Shown here piece by piece: positions 18,327 through 27,588 of a DNA stretch of 64,000 bases (its first letter is position 1; every line of letters starts with the position of its first letter). The notes under the pieces are model-generated. The model had not been told where the DNA came from. It was given only the letters and a program-made list of their open reading frames with translations, and did not search any database. The stretch covers positions 186,001 to 250,000 of the forward strand of contig NZ_JBHTJI010000022.1 of assembly GCF_042675665.1 (NCBI RefSeq). Reading direction: 5' to 3'. This DNA comes from Mariniflexile jejuense (GTDB lineage: Bacteria; Bacteroidota; Bacteroidia; Flavobacteriales; Flavobacteriaceae). Both the position numbers and the translations under genes were made by a program.

Positions 18327-18836
18327 TTAAAACGCCCATTTTCCTTGTACTTTTAATACTTGTTCAATAACATCTCTAGCGGCACCTTCGCCTCCTTTTT
18401 TGTGCGATATGTATTTTGAAACACCTTTAATTTCTTGTATCGCATCTTGTGGGCAAGTTGGCAAACCTACAACTTTCATTACAGGATAATCGGCAACATC
18501 ATCACCCATATATAGTACATTTTCAGGTTTGATGTTATTGGTTTTTATATAGTCTTCAAACTGAACTATTTTATCATGTGCACCTAAATATACTGTTTTA
18601 ATACCTAAGCTTTCTAAACGCAATTTTACGCCTTCATTAGTTCCTGCAGAAATAATAGCAACGTTATAACCAGCATTTACAGCAAACTTTAAAGCAAAAC
18701 CATCTTTAACATTCATGCTTCGTAGTAATTCACCTGTTGTGGTTACTAAAACATTACAATCGGTTAAAACACCATCTACATCAAAAATAAACGTGGTAAT
18801 GTGGTTTAAATATTCTTTATAGCTTTTTTCTTCCAT
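18327..18836 (-). CDS. KdsC-like HAD-superfamily (subclass IIIA) phosphatase
   Basis: The 169-residue protein has the HAD nucleophile motif FIFDVDGVLTD (Asp19, Asp21), motif II IISAGTN and motif IV MGDDVADYPVM, with no cap domain, as in 3-deoxy-D-manno-octulosonate 8-phosphate phosphatase. A role in Kdo synthesis is possible, although no kds genes are nearby. It overlaps the upstream DUF2520 gene by 20 bases. Confidence 0.88.
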   Translation of the reverse strand: MEEKSYKEYLNHITTFIFDVDGVLTDCNVLVTTTGELLRSMNVKDGFALKFAVNAGYNVAIISAGTNEGVKLRLESLGIKTVYLGAHDKIVQFEDYIKTNNIKPENVLYMGDDVADYPVMKVVGLPTCPQDAIQEIKGVSKYISHKKGGEGAARDVIEQVLKVQGKWAF

Positions 18837-19584
18837 GGGTTTGTTGTATAGAGGTTGTTAATAGGTTATAAATATCTGTATGATGCTTATTTTTTATAAG
18901 CTTTAAATGCTTTCTCAACGTTTTTTTATCATTGCGTTTTGCTGGACCAGTTTGTGCCATGTAAGGCGATACATTTTGTACTTTTTTAGCAGTTTCTAAA
19001 ATGAGTGGTTTTAGAAGATCGAATTCTGCACCTTCACTTTCGGTAATTTCATGTGCAACTCTGTAAAGCTGATTTGTAAAGTTATTTACAAAAACTGCTG
19101 CTAGATGCAATACTTTACGCTGATCGGTATTTACCTTTTTTGTTGGACTTCCTAGGGCTTTTGCCATTTTTTTAAGCACATGATAATCTGTACTTTCAAG
19201 TGCTTCAATACAAATAGGCACATTAGCAAAATCAATTTCGGCAGCTTTACTAAAAGTTTGTAATGGGTAAAAAACACCGCGTTTATGCTTTTTGTCTATA
19301 TCATACAAACTCGCTGCACCTGATGTATGTACTACCAATCTGTTTTCAAAAGGTAATTGAGTTGAAAGCATTTTTATAGCATCATCACTAACCGCTAAAA
19401 TATATACATCAGCTTCATTAAGTTGTGCTAAATCATCTGTAATTGAAACATCATTTTTAAATGTTCTAATAGCATCTAAACTTCTGTTGTACCATTGAGT
19501 TACTGATACTTCATCAATTTTACAAAACGCTTTATACAAATGTGTAGCAACATTGCCAGCACCTAAAATTACTACTGAAATCAT
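18817..19584 (-). CDS. Rossmann-like and DUF2520 domain protein
   Basis: The protein begins MISVVILGAGNVATHLY, an NAD(P)-binding GxGxxA motif. The C-terminal half is the all-helical DUF2520 domain (HLAAVFVNNFTNQLYRVA, SPYMAQTGPAKRND). It resembles F420-dependent NADP oxidoreductase and 6-phosphogluconate dehydrogenase-like folds, but its reaction is unknown. The ATG at 19584-19582 is chosen because it puts the glycine motif close to the N-terminus; an ATG five codons upstream (19599) is also possible. First gene of the corA-maf-ubiA cluster. Confidence 0.87.
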   Translation of the reverse strand: MISVVILGAGNVATHLYKAFCKIDEVSVTQWYNRSLDAIRTFKNDVSITDDLAQLNEADVYILAVSDDAIKMLSTQLPFENRLVVHTSGAASLYDIDKKHKRGVFYPLQTFSKAAEIDFANVPICIEALESTDYHVLKKMAKALGSPTKKVNTDQRKVLHLAAVFVNNFTNQLYRVAHEITESEGAEFDLLKPLILETAKKVQNVSPYMAQTGPAKRNDKKTLRKHLKLIKNKHHTDIYNLLTTSIQQTHGRKKL

Positions 19585-19603
19585 TTTGCGAAAATACATA
19601 AGA

Positions 19604-19638
19604 AAAGTTGAAAGTTGAAAGTTATGAGTTAAAAGTTA
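19604..19638 (+). repeat. Five imperfect copies of a 7-base tandem repeat
   Basis: Consecutive AAAGTTG, AAAGTTG, AAAGTTA, TGAGTTA and AAAGTTA units in the gap between the DUF2520 and haemoglobin genes. Slippage-prone noise of a type common in flavobacterial intergenic DNA; no function is suggested. Confidence 0.5.
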
Positions 19639-19682
19639 GCCTAGTATGCAATCACTTTTTTAAAAAATCAAAACTTTGCGCC

Positions 19683-19716
19683 TTTGCTCCTTTGCTAGAT
19701 AAAAATTGTAATTTTG
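19683..19716 (+). promoter_or_regulatory. Promoter of the truncated haemoglobin gene
   Basis: TTTG at 19683-19686, 22 bases, then TAATTTTG (19709-19716), which fits TAnnTTTG. The -7 box ends only six bases before the ATG at 19723, so RNA would begin at or next to the start codon. Confidence 0.5.
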
Positions 19717-19722
19717 TGAGAT

Positions 19723-20109
19723 ATGAAACCAGATATTAAAACCAGAGAAGATGTATATTTATTAGTGTCTTCTTTCTATAAAAAAGTTAGAAAAGATGCT
19801 GTTTTAATGCCTTTTTTTAATGATGTTATAAAAGATTGGGATGCACATTTAGAAAACCTTACTACCTTTTGGGAAGCTAGTTTATTTTTAAAAACCAAAT
19901 ATTTAGGGAATCCACTTGAAGTACATGTTAAAGTAGATAAAGAAAATAGTAACAGTATTTCCGAACTTCATTTCGGATTATGGTTAAACCTATGGTTTGA
20001 AACTATTGATGAACTTTTTGAAGGTGATTATGCCCAAAACGCCAAAGAACGCGCCCGTAAAATGGGAACATTTTTGTATTTAAAAATTTTTGAAGCACGA
20101 GGTAAATAA
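19723..20109 (+). CDS. Group III truncated haemoglobin
   Basis: The 128-residue protein has a 2-on-2 globin pattern: Phe/Tyr in the B helix (SSFYKKVRKD, Tyr19), LTTFWEASLF in the E region and proximal His83 in SELHFGLWLNLW. The length and W-rich FG region are those of group III (trHbP) proteins. It binds haem and probably O2 or NO. It stands directly before the cytochrome c maturation fusion gene. Confidence 0.9.
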   Translation: MKPDIKTREDVYLLVSSFYKKVRKDAVLMPFFNDVIKDWDAHLENLTTFWEASLFLKTKYLGNPLEVHVKVDKENSNSISELHFGLWLNLWFETIDELFEGDYAQNAKERARKMGTFLYLKIFEARGK

Positions 20110-20204
20110 AATAGTTTTTAGTCTCAGCATCCGTTTTCAGTCTTCGGTCATCTGTCCTATCTCATTTTCACAAACTTTAACACTTCAAAATAAACTTAAA
20201 TACT

Positions 20205-20212
20205 TAAATTTG
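20205..20212 (+). promoter_or_regulatory. Putative -7 promoter element of the ResB-CcsA gene
   Basis: TAAATTTG, an exact TAnnTTTG match, 25 bases before the ATG at 20238. No clear TTTG at -33. Confidence 0.4.
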
Positions 20213-20237
20213 CCCGACCTTAAAATGGGTTCTTATT

Positions 20238-23200
20238 ATGCAAAATAAACTCGCCAAAATTCTTTTTTCAACACGTCTTACCGCTATTTTATTTATTGTA
20301 TTTGCAGCAGCTATGGCTACAGGTACTTTTTTAGATGCTGGTCAAAGCACATCGCCTACACCATATACTAGAAATTTAATTTATAATGCGTGGTGGTTTG
20401 AGGCTATTATGGTATTTTTTGTTATCAACTTTGTGGGTAATATTTTTAGATATCAATTACTTAAAAAGGAAAAATGGGCGACTTTAATATTACATTTAGC
20501 GTTCATATTCATTCTTTTAGGTGCTTTTATTACCAGATACATCAGTTTTGAAGGTATGATGGCTATTAGAGAAGGCGCTACCGAAAACACCTTTCTTTCA
20601 CAAAAAACATATTTAACAACCTATATTGATGGTGATTATGAAATTGATGGTGTTGCACAACGTTTACCTATTGAACGTGAAGTTGATTTTTCAGAACGAT
20701 TAGAAAACCATTTTAAAATTGAAACCAACTACAACAAACAACCTGTTTCCATTGAATTAGAAAAATTTATTAAAGGTGCAGAAGAAGATATCATTCCAAA
20801 TGAAACAGGCGAAGCTTATTTAAAAATAGTTGAAGCTGGCGGTGGTGGCGCACACAATCACTTTTTAAAAGTTGGCGAAGTACAAAGTATTCACAACATA
20901 CTTTTTGCACTTAACAAACCTACTGATGGTGCTATTAACATAACCTACAAAAATGATTCATTAAGTATAAAATCGCCTTTTGAAGGTGAATATATGGTAA
21001 TGGCTACCATGGCGCAAGGCACTTTAGCTAAAGATAGTTTACAACCATTAATGTTGCGTGCGCGTTATGTAATTGGCGATATGCAAATGGTATTTCCAAA
21101 ACCTGTTGTTAAAGGTGTTTTTGATATTGTTCAAAAATCGCAAATTTTAAAGAATGATGAAGATGGTGCTGTGTTTAAAGTAACTGCCAATGGTGAAACA
21201 CAACGTGTTGGTTTACTTGGTGGAAAAGGTATGAACAATGCGTTTAAACAAATTAAAATTGGCGGATTAGATTTCGCTTTTAAATACGGTTCAAAAGTAA
21301 TGGAGTTACCATTCGCTATAAAATTAAACGATTTTGAAGCAGAACGTTACCCAGGAACAGAAAAAGGCTATTCATCCTATTCAAGTCAAGTAACCGTTAT
21401 AGATGAAGAAACAGGGAATTTTGACTATAAAATTTTCATGAATAATATTTTAGACCATGGAGGTTATCGCTTTTTCCAATCAAGTTTTGACCCAGATGAA
21501 AAAGGTACAATCTTGTCTGTAAACCATGATTATTGGGGAACTTTAATAACCTATATTGGTTACTTTTTACTTTATTTTGGGTTGATGGCTATTCTTTTTG
21601 CAAAAGGTTCTCGTTTTGGCGATTTAAAAGTAATGCTTGAAAAAGTAAAAACTAAAAAAACGAAATTATTGGGTGTATTATTCTTGTGTTTTAGCTTAAA
21701 TACCTTTGCCCAAACACATACTGATAATGACGGGCATAATCACAATACAAAACCAACTAAAGCGCAAATAGATTCTATATTAGCCGCAAACATTACCCCA
21801 AAAGAACATGCCGATGCTTTTGGGCATTTGGTTATCCAAGATTTAAGTGGACGCATGATGCCTGTAAACACTTATGCCTCTGAAATGCTTCGTAAATTAA
21901 GTAAACACGATACTTATGAAGATTTTGATGCTAACCAAGTGTTTCTATCTATGCAAGAAAGTCCAATGCTGTGGTATAATGTACCTATTATCTATTTAAC
22001 AGCAAAAAAGGCGGATACAATACGTCATATCATTCAAGTCGATTCAAAAGAAAAATATGTAACACTTGCCGATTTTTTTACAGAAAGAGGTGAATATAAA
22101 TTAACCCCATTTCTAGACGAAGCCTATAAAGCATTGGCACCTAATGGATATCAAACACAAATTAAAGAAGCCGACCAGCGAGTTAATTTACTATATAACA
22201 CCATTGAAGGTGCTTCATTAAAAATATTCCCTGTTCCAAACGACGAAAACAACAAATGGATTTCAGCCAATGAATACCAACACGGCGACTTTAAAATTCA
22301 AGATTCACTCTACGGAAATTTTATAAAGAATGGGTTTAAAATGTATTTAATAAAACTTAATGCTGCTAAACAAACCGGAAATTTTTCTGAAGCCACAAAA
22401 CTTTTGGATGCTTTCAAAAAAACACAGCATCAACTTGGTGCATCGGTAATGCTAAGTGATGATAAAATTAACACTGAAGTACTTTACAACAAATACGATA
22501 TTTTTAAAAAGCTATTTAGTTGGTATTTGTATGCCGGCAGCATATTGTTCATCTTATTAATTGTTCAAATTTTCAAAGAGAAAAGTAAAGCAATAAATAA
22601 TTCAATAACTGTTTTTAAATTCATCATTTTAGGTTTATTTATTTTGCACACATTGGGCTTAATAGTTCGTTGGTACATATCTGGTCACGCACCTTGGAGT
22701 GATGCTTATGAATCGATGATTTATGTAGCTTGGGCAACCATGTTTTTTGGTTTAGCTTTCGGAAGAAAAAGTGATTTAACCGTAGCCTCAACCGCCTTTG
22801 TAACAGCTATGTTATTAATGATTGCCCATTGGAATTGGATGGATCCAGCCATTGCAAACCTACAACCTGTATTAAATAGCTATTGGTTAATGATACATGT
22901 GGCAGTTATTGTGGCAAGTTATGGTCCATTTACATTAGGTATGATTTTGGGTGTTGTTTCCTTATTATTAATGATTTTCACAACACAAAAAAACAAAGCA
23001 AAAATGGATTTAAACATTCAAGAACTTACTATAATTAACGAAATGGCGTTAACAGTAGGTTTAGTTATGCTTACCATAGGAAACTTTTTAGGTGGTATGT
23101 GGGCAAATGAAAGTTGGGGACGTTATTGGGGTTGGGATCCAAAAGAAACATGGGCTTTAATTAGTATTATGGTGTATGCCTTTGTAATACACTTGCGTTT

Positions 23201-23426
23201 GGTTCCAGGACTTCGTGGGCGTTGGTTTTTCAATTTGATGTCTATAATAGCTTTTTCAAGTATTATTTTTACTTATTTTGGAGTTAATTTTTACTTATCA
23301 GGTTTACATTCATACCAATCTGGACAACAAATTGCAAGTTTCAACATTATTGCTATCACAGTTGGTGTTGTTATTATATTAGGCTTTTTTGCATATCTAG
23401 GCTATAAAAAGCATTATAAAAAATAG
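20238..23426 (+). CDS. ccsA: ResB-CcsA fusion, system II cytochrome c synthase
   Basis: A 1062-residue protein. The N-terminal part (to about residue 480) is ResB-like with membrane helices near 15-35, 55-75 and 82-100, a large periplasmic domain, and a further helix near 440-465. A second hydrophobic segment near 485 ends in NTFAQTHTDNDGHNHN, a His-rich patch. The C-terminal part (from about 790) is CcsA, with the haem-handling WWD-type motif WGRYWGWDPKETWALIS and His residues in RWYISGHAPWSD, LMIHVAV and VIHLRL. It moves haem across the membrane and attaches it to apocytochrome c. This fused form is normal in Bacteroidota. Confidence 0.93.
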   Translation: MQNKLAKILFSTRLTAILFIVFAAAMATGTFLDAGQSTSPTPYTRNLIYNAWWFEAIMVFFVINFVGNIFRYQLLKKEKWATLILHLAFIFILLGAFITRYISFEGMMAIREGATENTFLSQKTYLTTYIDGDYEIDGVAQRLPIEREVDFSERLENHFKIETNYNKQPVSIELEKFIKGAEEDIIPNETGEAYLKIVEAGGGGAHNHFLKVGEVQSIHNILFALNKPTDGAINITYKNDSLSIKSPFEGEYMVMATMAQGTLAKDSLQPLMLRARYVIGDMQMVFPKPVVKGVFDIVQKSQILKNDEDGAVFKVTANGETQRVGLLGGKGMNNAFKQIKIGGLDFAFKYGSKVMELPFAIKLNDFEAERYPGTEKGYSSYSSQVTVIDEETGNFDYKIFMNNILDHGGYRFFQSSFDPDEKGTILSVNHDYWGTLITYIGYFLLYFGLMAILFAKGSRFGDLKVMLEKVKTKKTKLLGVLFLCFSLNTFAQTHTDNDGHNHNTKPTKAQIDSILAANITPKEHADAFGHLVIQDLSGRMMPVNTYASEMLRKLSKHDTYEDFDANQVFLSMQESPMLWYNVPIIYLTAKKADTIRHIIQVDSKEKYVTLADFFTERGEYKLTPFLDEAYKALAPNGYQTQIKEADQRVNLLYNTIEGASLKIFPVPNDENNKWISANEYQHGDFKIQDSLYGNFIKNGFKMYLIKLNAAKQTGNFSEATKLLDAFKKTQHQLGASVMLSDDKINTEVLYNKYDIFKKLFSWYLYAGSILFILLIVQIFKEKSKAINNSITVFKFIILGLFILHTLGLIVRWYISGHAPWSDAYESMIYVAWATMFFGLAFGRKSDLTVASTAFVTAMLLMIAHWNWMDPAIANLQPVLNSYWLMIHVAVIVASYGPFTLGMILGVVSLLLMIFTTQKNKAKMDLNIQELTIINEMALTVGLVMLTIGNFLGGMWANESWGRYWGWDPKETWALISIMVYAFVIHLRLVPGLRGRWFFNLMSIIAFSSIIFTYFGVNFYLSGLHSYQSGQQIASFNIIAITVGVVIILGFFAYLGYKKHYKK

Positions 23427-23431
23427 ATGCC

Positions 23432-23590
23432 ATGGCGAAAACTGGTCGCGATAAAAACACTAAAAATAAAGCGAAGCATTCCAAATTAATGAATCAAAAA
23501 ATTAATAAGAAGAAAGCTGAAGAACAACTAAGGAAAGAACGGTTAAAAGCCATTATCGCAAAAGCGAATCAAGCAAAAGAAAACCTATAA
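23432..23590 (+). CDS. Small lysine-rich protein (52 aa)
   Basis: A short ORF starting five bases after the ccsA stop with MAKTGRDKNTKNKAKHSK and ending in an amphipathic, highly charged helix (AEEQLRKERLKAIIAKANQA). It is very basic and probably helical along its length; binding to nucleic acid or ribosomes is possible. I cannot name a family. The operon-like spacing supports it as a real gene. Confidence 0.6.
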   Translation: MAKTGRDKNTKNKAKHSKLMNQKINKKKAEEQLRKERLKAIIAKANQAKENL

Positions 23591-23655
23591 ATAAATTATT
23601 TTGTAAGGTTCAATTTTTTACTTCGACGAAAAACGGAATTTAAAATTGAATCATC

Positions 23656-24069
23656 ATGCGCATTTTTTATCTTATTTTTTTAGTTTTTATTACATTTCAA
23701 TCGTGTTCAAGTTCAGATTCTCCAATGATGGAAGATGACAAAATGGATATGCAAGACATGACACCTTCACCCCTATTTCAAGGTAATTTTGTTTCGAGTG
23801 CACACCCAACTTCAGGAAAAGCTAGTGTTAATACTGAAAAAACTATTTTATCATTAACCAATTTTAAAACAGATAGCGGACCATCATTAGAAATATATTT
23901 AGCTACCAATACTTCTGGTTCAGATTATATTTCATTAGGTGCTTTAAAAGGGGTTGATGGCACTTATGAATACACATTACCCGCAAACGTAGATTTTACT
24001 AAATATAATCATGTTATTGTTTGGTGTGTACCTTTCTCGGTAAATTTTGGGTATGCAGTTTTAAAGTAA
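23656..24069 (+). CDS. DM13-domain lipoprotein
   Basis: The 137-residue protein has a lipoprotein signal with Cys17 (FITFQSCSSSD), an acidic Met-rich linker and one DM13 domain (LFQGNFVSSAHPTSGKA, LSLTNFKTDSGPSLEIYL, YNHVIVWCVPFSVNFGYA). The Cys in VWCVPF is the conserved DM13 cysteine, proposed to take part in redox chemistry. It is probably anchored in an envelope membrane. Its 3' end overlaps that of the convergent HAD gene by 9 bases. Confidence 0.9.
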   Translation: MRIFYLIFLVFITFQSCSSSDSPMMEDDKMDMQDMTPSPLFQGNFVSSAHPTSGKASVNTEKTILSLTNFKTDSGPSLEIYLATNTSGSDYISLGALKGVDGTYEYTLPANVDFTKYNHVIVWCVPFSVNFGYAVLK

Positions 24070-24717
24070 ACTACTTAGTTTAGAATAAGACAATTCATTA
24101 AAATTTTTAATCACAAAATCGGCTTTACTATAATCTTGATTTTTAGAGTGAAAACTATCAAATCCTAAACAAAATACACCTGCGCCTTTTGCGGCTTCAA
24201 TACCGTTGGTTGAATCTTCAATCACAATACATTCATCTGCACTAAATCCAGATTCTTTAACAGCATTTATAAAAATTTCAGGGTGTGGTTTTGACTCTTT
24301 TAAATCGGCACCACTTAGTTTTGCAACAAAGTACCGATTCAAATCAAACTTATTAAAAATACGTTCAATACTTGGCATAGTTGCAGATGAAGCAACAACT
24401 AAAGTTATTTCGTTGCGATGCAAATCTTTTATCAAATCTAAAACACCTTCTATAAGATCAAAATTTGGATCGTTATTAAATATATATTCAAAATGCTTGC
24501 GTTTTAAAGACACTAAATATTCTGGTGTTTCTTTCAAATTAAAAACATCGCATACTTGTTTACAAACGTTTATGGTTGATTTTCCTGTAAACGATTCATA
24601 AAGTACATCCGTTACTTCAACATTAACATCTTCAAACATTTTATGATACGCGTAATGGTGCAATGGTTCACTTTCAATTATAACACCATCCATGTCAAAA
24701 ATTACAGCTTTAAGCAT
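24061..24717 (-). CDS. HAD-superfamily phosphatase, beta-phosphoglucomutase-like
   Basis: The 218-residue protein has FDMDGVIIESEPL (Asp8 and Asp10), a helical cap, motif II VVASSATM, the Lys in KESKPHPEIF and motif IV VIEDSTNGIEAA. It has the same layout as phosphoglycolate phosphatase and beta-PGM. The substrate cannot be read. It is divergent from the RuBisCO-like operon, which could be chance. Confidence 0.88.
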   Translation of the reverse strand: MLKAVIFDMDGVIIESEPLHHYAYHKMFEDVNVEVTDVLYESFTGKSTINVCKQVCDVFNLKETPEYLVSLKRKHFEYIFNNDPNFDLIEGVLDLIKDLHRNEITLVVASSATMPSIERIFNKFDLNRYFVAKLSGADLKESKPHPEIFINAVKESGFSADECIVIEDSTNGIEAAKGAGVFCLGFDSFHSKNQDYSKADFVIKNFNELSYSKLSSLL

Positions 24718-24924
24718 CTTCTATTTTTTATTTGCGAATATAAACCAATAGACTTTAATAGCCTAAAATCTAAATTTTGATAATTTATAATAAAGGTCGA
24801 AGTTTAATTATTAAATAAATATTAATTTTAAACTTATATATTTAGCACATTAAAATGTGGTTCATCATAATTAAAAGCACCCATTTTATGTTTTAAATCA
24901 TCTAATTTTCAGTTATTTAAATAC

Positions 24925-26172
24925 ATGGAAAGAATACAAGCAACGTATCTTATTGAAACACCTTATAACGTTGAACAAGCCGCAGCAGTACTTGCAGGCG
25001 AACAATCTAGCGGAACTTTTGTATCAGTTCCTGGTGAAACCGACGAACTAAAAACGCGTTTTGCAGCCAGAGTTGAAAACATTGAAATACTTAATGAAGT
25101 AAACGAACCAAGCATACCTGGTGAAATAATTGCAAACAAAATTTACAAACGCGCTAAAGTAACAGTATCATGGTCTGTTGAAAATTTTGGATATAATATT
25201 CCAACCTTAATATCAACACTTCAAGGAAACTTATATGAATTACGTCAATTTACAGGCTTAAAATTAGACGATTTTGAATTACCAGAATCGTATAAAAATC
25301 ATTTTCAAGGTCCAAAATTCGGAATGAAAGGCACTAAGCAATTAGCAAGTGTTGGTGAAGAACGCCCTATGATTGGCACAATTATAAAACCTAGTATTGG
25401 CTTAACACCAGATTATACAGCCAATTTAGTAAAAACCTTAGCCGAAGCAGGCATTGACTTTGTTAAAGATGACGAACTTTTAGGCTCATCTGCAAATTCA
25501 CCTTTTGCTGCTCGTGTGGAACAAATTATGAAGGTTATTAATGTATTTGCTGATAAAACTGGTAAAAAAATAATGTATGCTTTTAATATTACGGGCGATT
25601 TGGATACCATGAAAGCCAATTACGAAACAGTTGTGAATGCCGGCGGAACGTGTGCTATGCTTAGTATAAATAGTGTAGGTTGGGCAGGTGTTAAGCAAAT
25701 TTGCGATTGGGGAGAACTTTCTATACATGGCCATAGAAATGGTTGGGGTATGCTTAACCGCCATCCACTTTTAGGAATAAATTTTCCAGCTTACAACAAA
25801 ATTTGGCGTTTAGCTGGTGTCGATCAAATGCATGTAAACGGCATAAAAAATAAATTTTGGGAATCGGATGATGCTGTTGTTCGTTCTATAAAATCATGCC
25901 ATACACCGTTTTTAAATAATGAATCTGTTATTCCTGTTGTTTCTTCAGGACAATGGGGCGGACAAGCTTTTGAAACCTATAAAAGAACACAAACTACCAA
26001 TTTGCTTTATATGGCAGGTGGTGGTATTATGGCACATCCATCAGGTCCTACAGGTGGTGTTCGTGCTTTACACCAAGCTTGGGATTCGGCTGTAAAAGGC
26101 ATGAGTTTAGAAGAAACTGCAAAACAATATAAAGAGTTCGGGGAATCGGTTATAAAATTTGGAGATAAGTAA
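24925..26172 (+). CDS. RuBisCO-like protein (form IV type) with near-complete active site
   Basis: A 415-residue RuBisCO large-subunit homologue. By position against spinach RbcL the following residues are kept: Glu26 (E60), Thr31 (T65), Asn102 (N123), Lys155 (K175), Lys181 (K201, the carbamylated Lys), Asp183 and Glu184 (D203, E204), His270 and Arg271 (H294, R295), His303 (H327), loop-6 Lys310 (K334), Ser341 (S379) and the Gly365-367 phosphate site. Lost are K177 (Ser157) and H298 (Trp274). So Mg2+ and an enediolate should bind but carboxylation of RuBP is unlikely. Followed after three bases by a DUF1537 kinase gene. Resembles in context the OiaX/XlpA enzymes of apionate catabolism more than MtnW of methionine salvage. 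Confidence 0.92.
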   Translation: MERIQATYLIETPYNVEQAAAVLAGEQSSGTFVSVPGETDELKTRFAARVENIEILNEVNEPSIPGEIIANKIYKRAKVTVSWSVENFGYNIPTLISTLQGNLYELRQFTGLKLDDFELPESYKNHFQGPKFGMKGTKQLASVGEERPMIGTIIKPSIGLTPDYTANLVKTLAEAGIDFVKDDELLGSSANSPFAARVEQIMKVINVFADKTGKKIMYAFNITGDLDTMKANYETVVNAGGTCAMLSINSVGWAGVKQICDWGELSIHGHRNGWGMLNRHPLLGINFPAYNKIWRLAGVDQMHVNGIKNKFWESDDAVVRSIKSCHTPFLNNESVIPVVSSGQWGGQAFETYKRTQTTNLLYMAGGGIMAHPSGPTGGVRALHQAWDSAVKGMSLEETAKQYKEFGESVIKFGDK

Positions 26173-26175
26173 ATA

Positions 26176-27570
26176 ATGCAAAGCAAAAAAGATATTTTAT
26201 TAGCTTTTTATGGTGATGATTTTACGGGTTCTACCGATGCACTAGAGTTTTTAAGTCGTGCAGGTGCTAAAACAGTTCTTTTTCTTCAAAATCCAACAAA
26301 AGAATTATTAGATAAATTCACCAATTTAGATGCTATTGGTGTTGCAGGCATGACCCGTTCTATGGTACCCGAAGCCATGAAACAAGAACTTGATGAAGCC
26401 TTTCGATCATTAAAAAAATTAAACCCGAGGCATGTTCATTATAAAGTATGCTCGACATTTGATTCGTCGCCAGAAATAGGAAATATAGGAACCGCCATTC
26501 AAAGTGGTATTGAAACATTTAATAATAAATTCACTCCCATTTTAGTTGCAGCACCAAATTTAGGACGCTATTCGTCTTTCGGAAATTTGTATGCGCGTAT
26601 GGGTATTGGCAGTAAAGGTGCTATTTATCGTTTAGACAAACATCCATCAATGAGTAAGCATCCCATTACGCCTTCACACGAAAGTGATTTAAGAGTTCAT
26701 TTATCTAAACAAACCAATTTGCCTATGAGTTTGATTGATTTGGTTGATTTAAACAAAGATATTTCTGAAATAAAAGAAAAACTTTCCGCAGAAATCAATT
26801 CTGGTAATAAAATTGTTTTTTTTGATGCGATGTATGAAAATCAAATGCAAACTATTGGTAACATAATTGATAATGAAGTGGATGAAAAAACACCGCTTTT
26901 TTCAGTAGGTTCTTCAGGAATTGAAAAAGCATTGGGCGATTTTTGGGCAACAAAAGGAATTTTAAACCAACGTAATAATTGGAAAACTTTATCAGAATGT
27001 AAACCAATATTGGTACTTTCTGGTAGTGTATCACCTGTTACCGCATCTCAAATTAATTGGGCAATTGCTAATGGTTTTGAAGATATTTCAGTTTCAATAC
27101 AAGCCTTAGAAAATGAAACTTCAGAAATAAAATTCATTTCAGAATACCAAGAAAAAATAGCATCATTCTTAAAATCAGGTAAAAGCGTTATTTTACACAC
27201 ATCAAAAGGACCAGACGACCCACGAGTACAAGAAACCAAAGCATTTTTCAATAAAAAAGGTTGGGACGAACAACAAATTCGTTCACAAACAGCAAAACGT
27301 TTCGGAAAAATTTTAGGACAATCAGCAAGAGGTGCTTTAGAACAAGTTCCTGTAAAACGCTTGGTAATTGCTGGTGGTGATACCTCTAGTTACGTAGCTA
27401 GAGAATTGGGTATTGTAGCTGTTGAAATGATTGCACCCGTATTTACAGGTGCACCAATGTGTTGTGCTTTTGCACCTAATTCACCAGTAAACAATATGGA
27501 AGTAAATTTAAAAGGCGGTCAAGTAGGTGATGAAACCTATTTTTTAGCTTTACAAAAAGGAAAAATTTAG
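26176..27570 (+). CDS. DUF1537 four-carbon acid-sugar kinase family protein
   Basis: The 464-residue protein has the N-terminal substrate domain motif GDDFTGS (residues 13-19) and the C-terminal nucleotide domain motifs VLSGSVSPVTASQI, VIAGGDTSSYVA and LKGGQVGDETYF. Characterised members (OtnK, DtnK, DenD-associated kinases, OiaK) phosphorylate four-carbon aldonates, 3-oxo-tetronates or 3-oxo-isoapionate. Position between the RuBisCO-like gene and the racemase-fold gene suggests it makes the phosphorylated substrate for the RuBisCO-like protein. Substrate identity is inferred only to the level of a small sugar acid. Confidence 0.9.
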   Translation: MQSKKDILLAFYGDDFTGSTDALEFLSRAGAKTVLFLQNPTKELLDKFTNLDAIGVAGMTRSMVPEAMKQELDEAFRSLKKLNPRHVHYKVCSTFDSSPEIGNIGTAIQSGIETFNNKFTPILVAAPNLGRYSSFGNLYARMGIGSKGAIYRLDKHPSMSKHPITPSHESDLRVHLSKQTNLPMSLIDLVDLNKDISEIKEKLSAEINSGNKIVFFDAMYENQMQTIGNIIDNEVDEKTPLFSVGSSGIEKALGDFWATKGILNQRNNWKTLSECKPILVLSGSVSPVTASQINWAIANGFEDISVSIQALENETSEIKFISEYQEKIASFLKSGKSVILHTSKGPDDPRVQETKAFFNKKGWDEQQIRSQTAKRFGKILGQSARGALEQVPVKRLVIAGGDTSSYVARELGIVAVEMIAPVFTGAPMCCAFAPNSPVNNMEVNLKGGQVGDETYFLALQKGKI

Positions 27571-27588
27571 TAAAAAACATAAAATATT

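Noticed and set aside
19604..19638. Tandem 7-mers as a CRISPR-like or regulatory array
   Set aside because: Units are short, adjacent without spacers and degenerate; this is simple-sequence noise.
24061..24717. HAD phosphatase as part of the RuBisCO-like operon
   Set aside because: It is on the other strand, convergent with the DM13 gene; only divergent adjacency links it.
24925..26172. Assignment of the RuBisCO-like protein as MtnW of methionine salvage
   Set aside because: No mtnA/B/K/X genes nearby; its partners are a DUF1537 kinase and a BASS carrier, and it keeps more RuBisCO residues than MtnW-type proteins.
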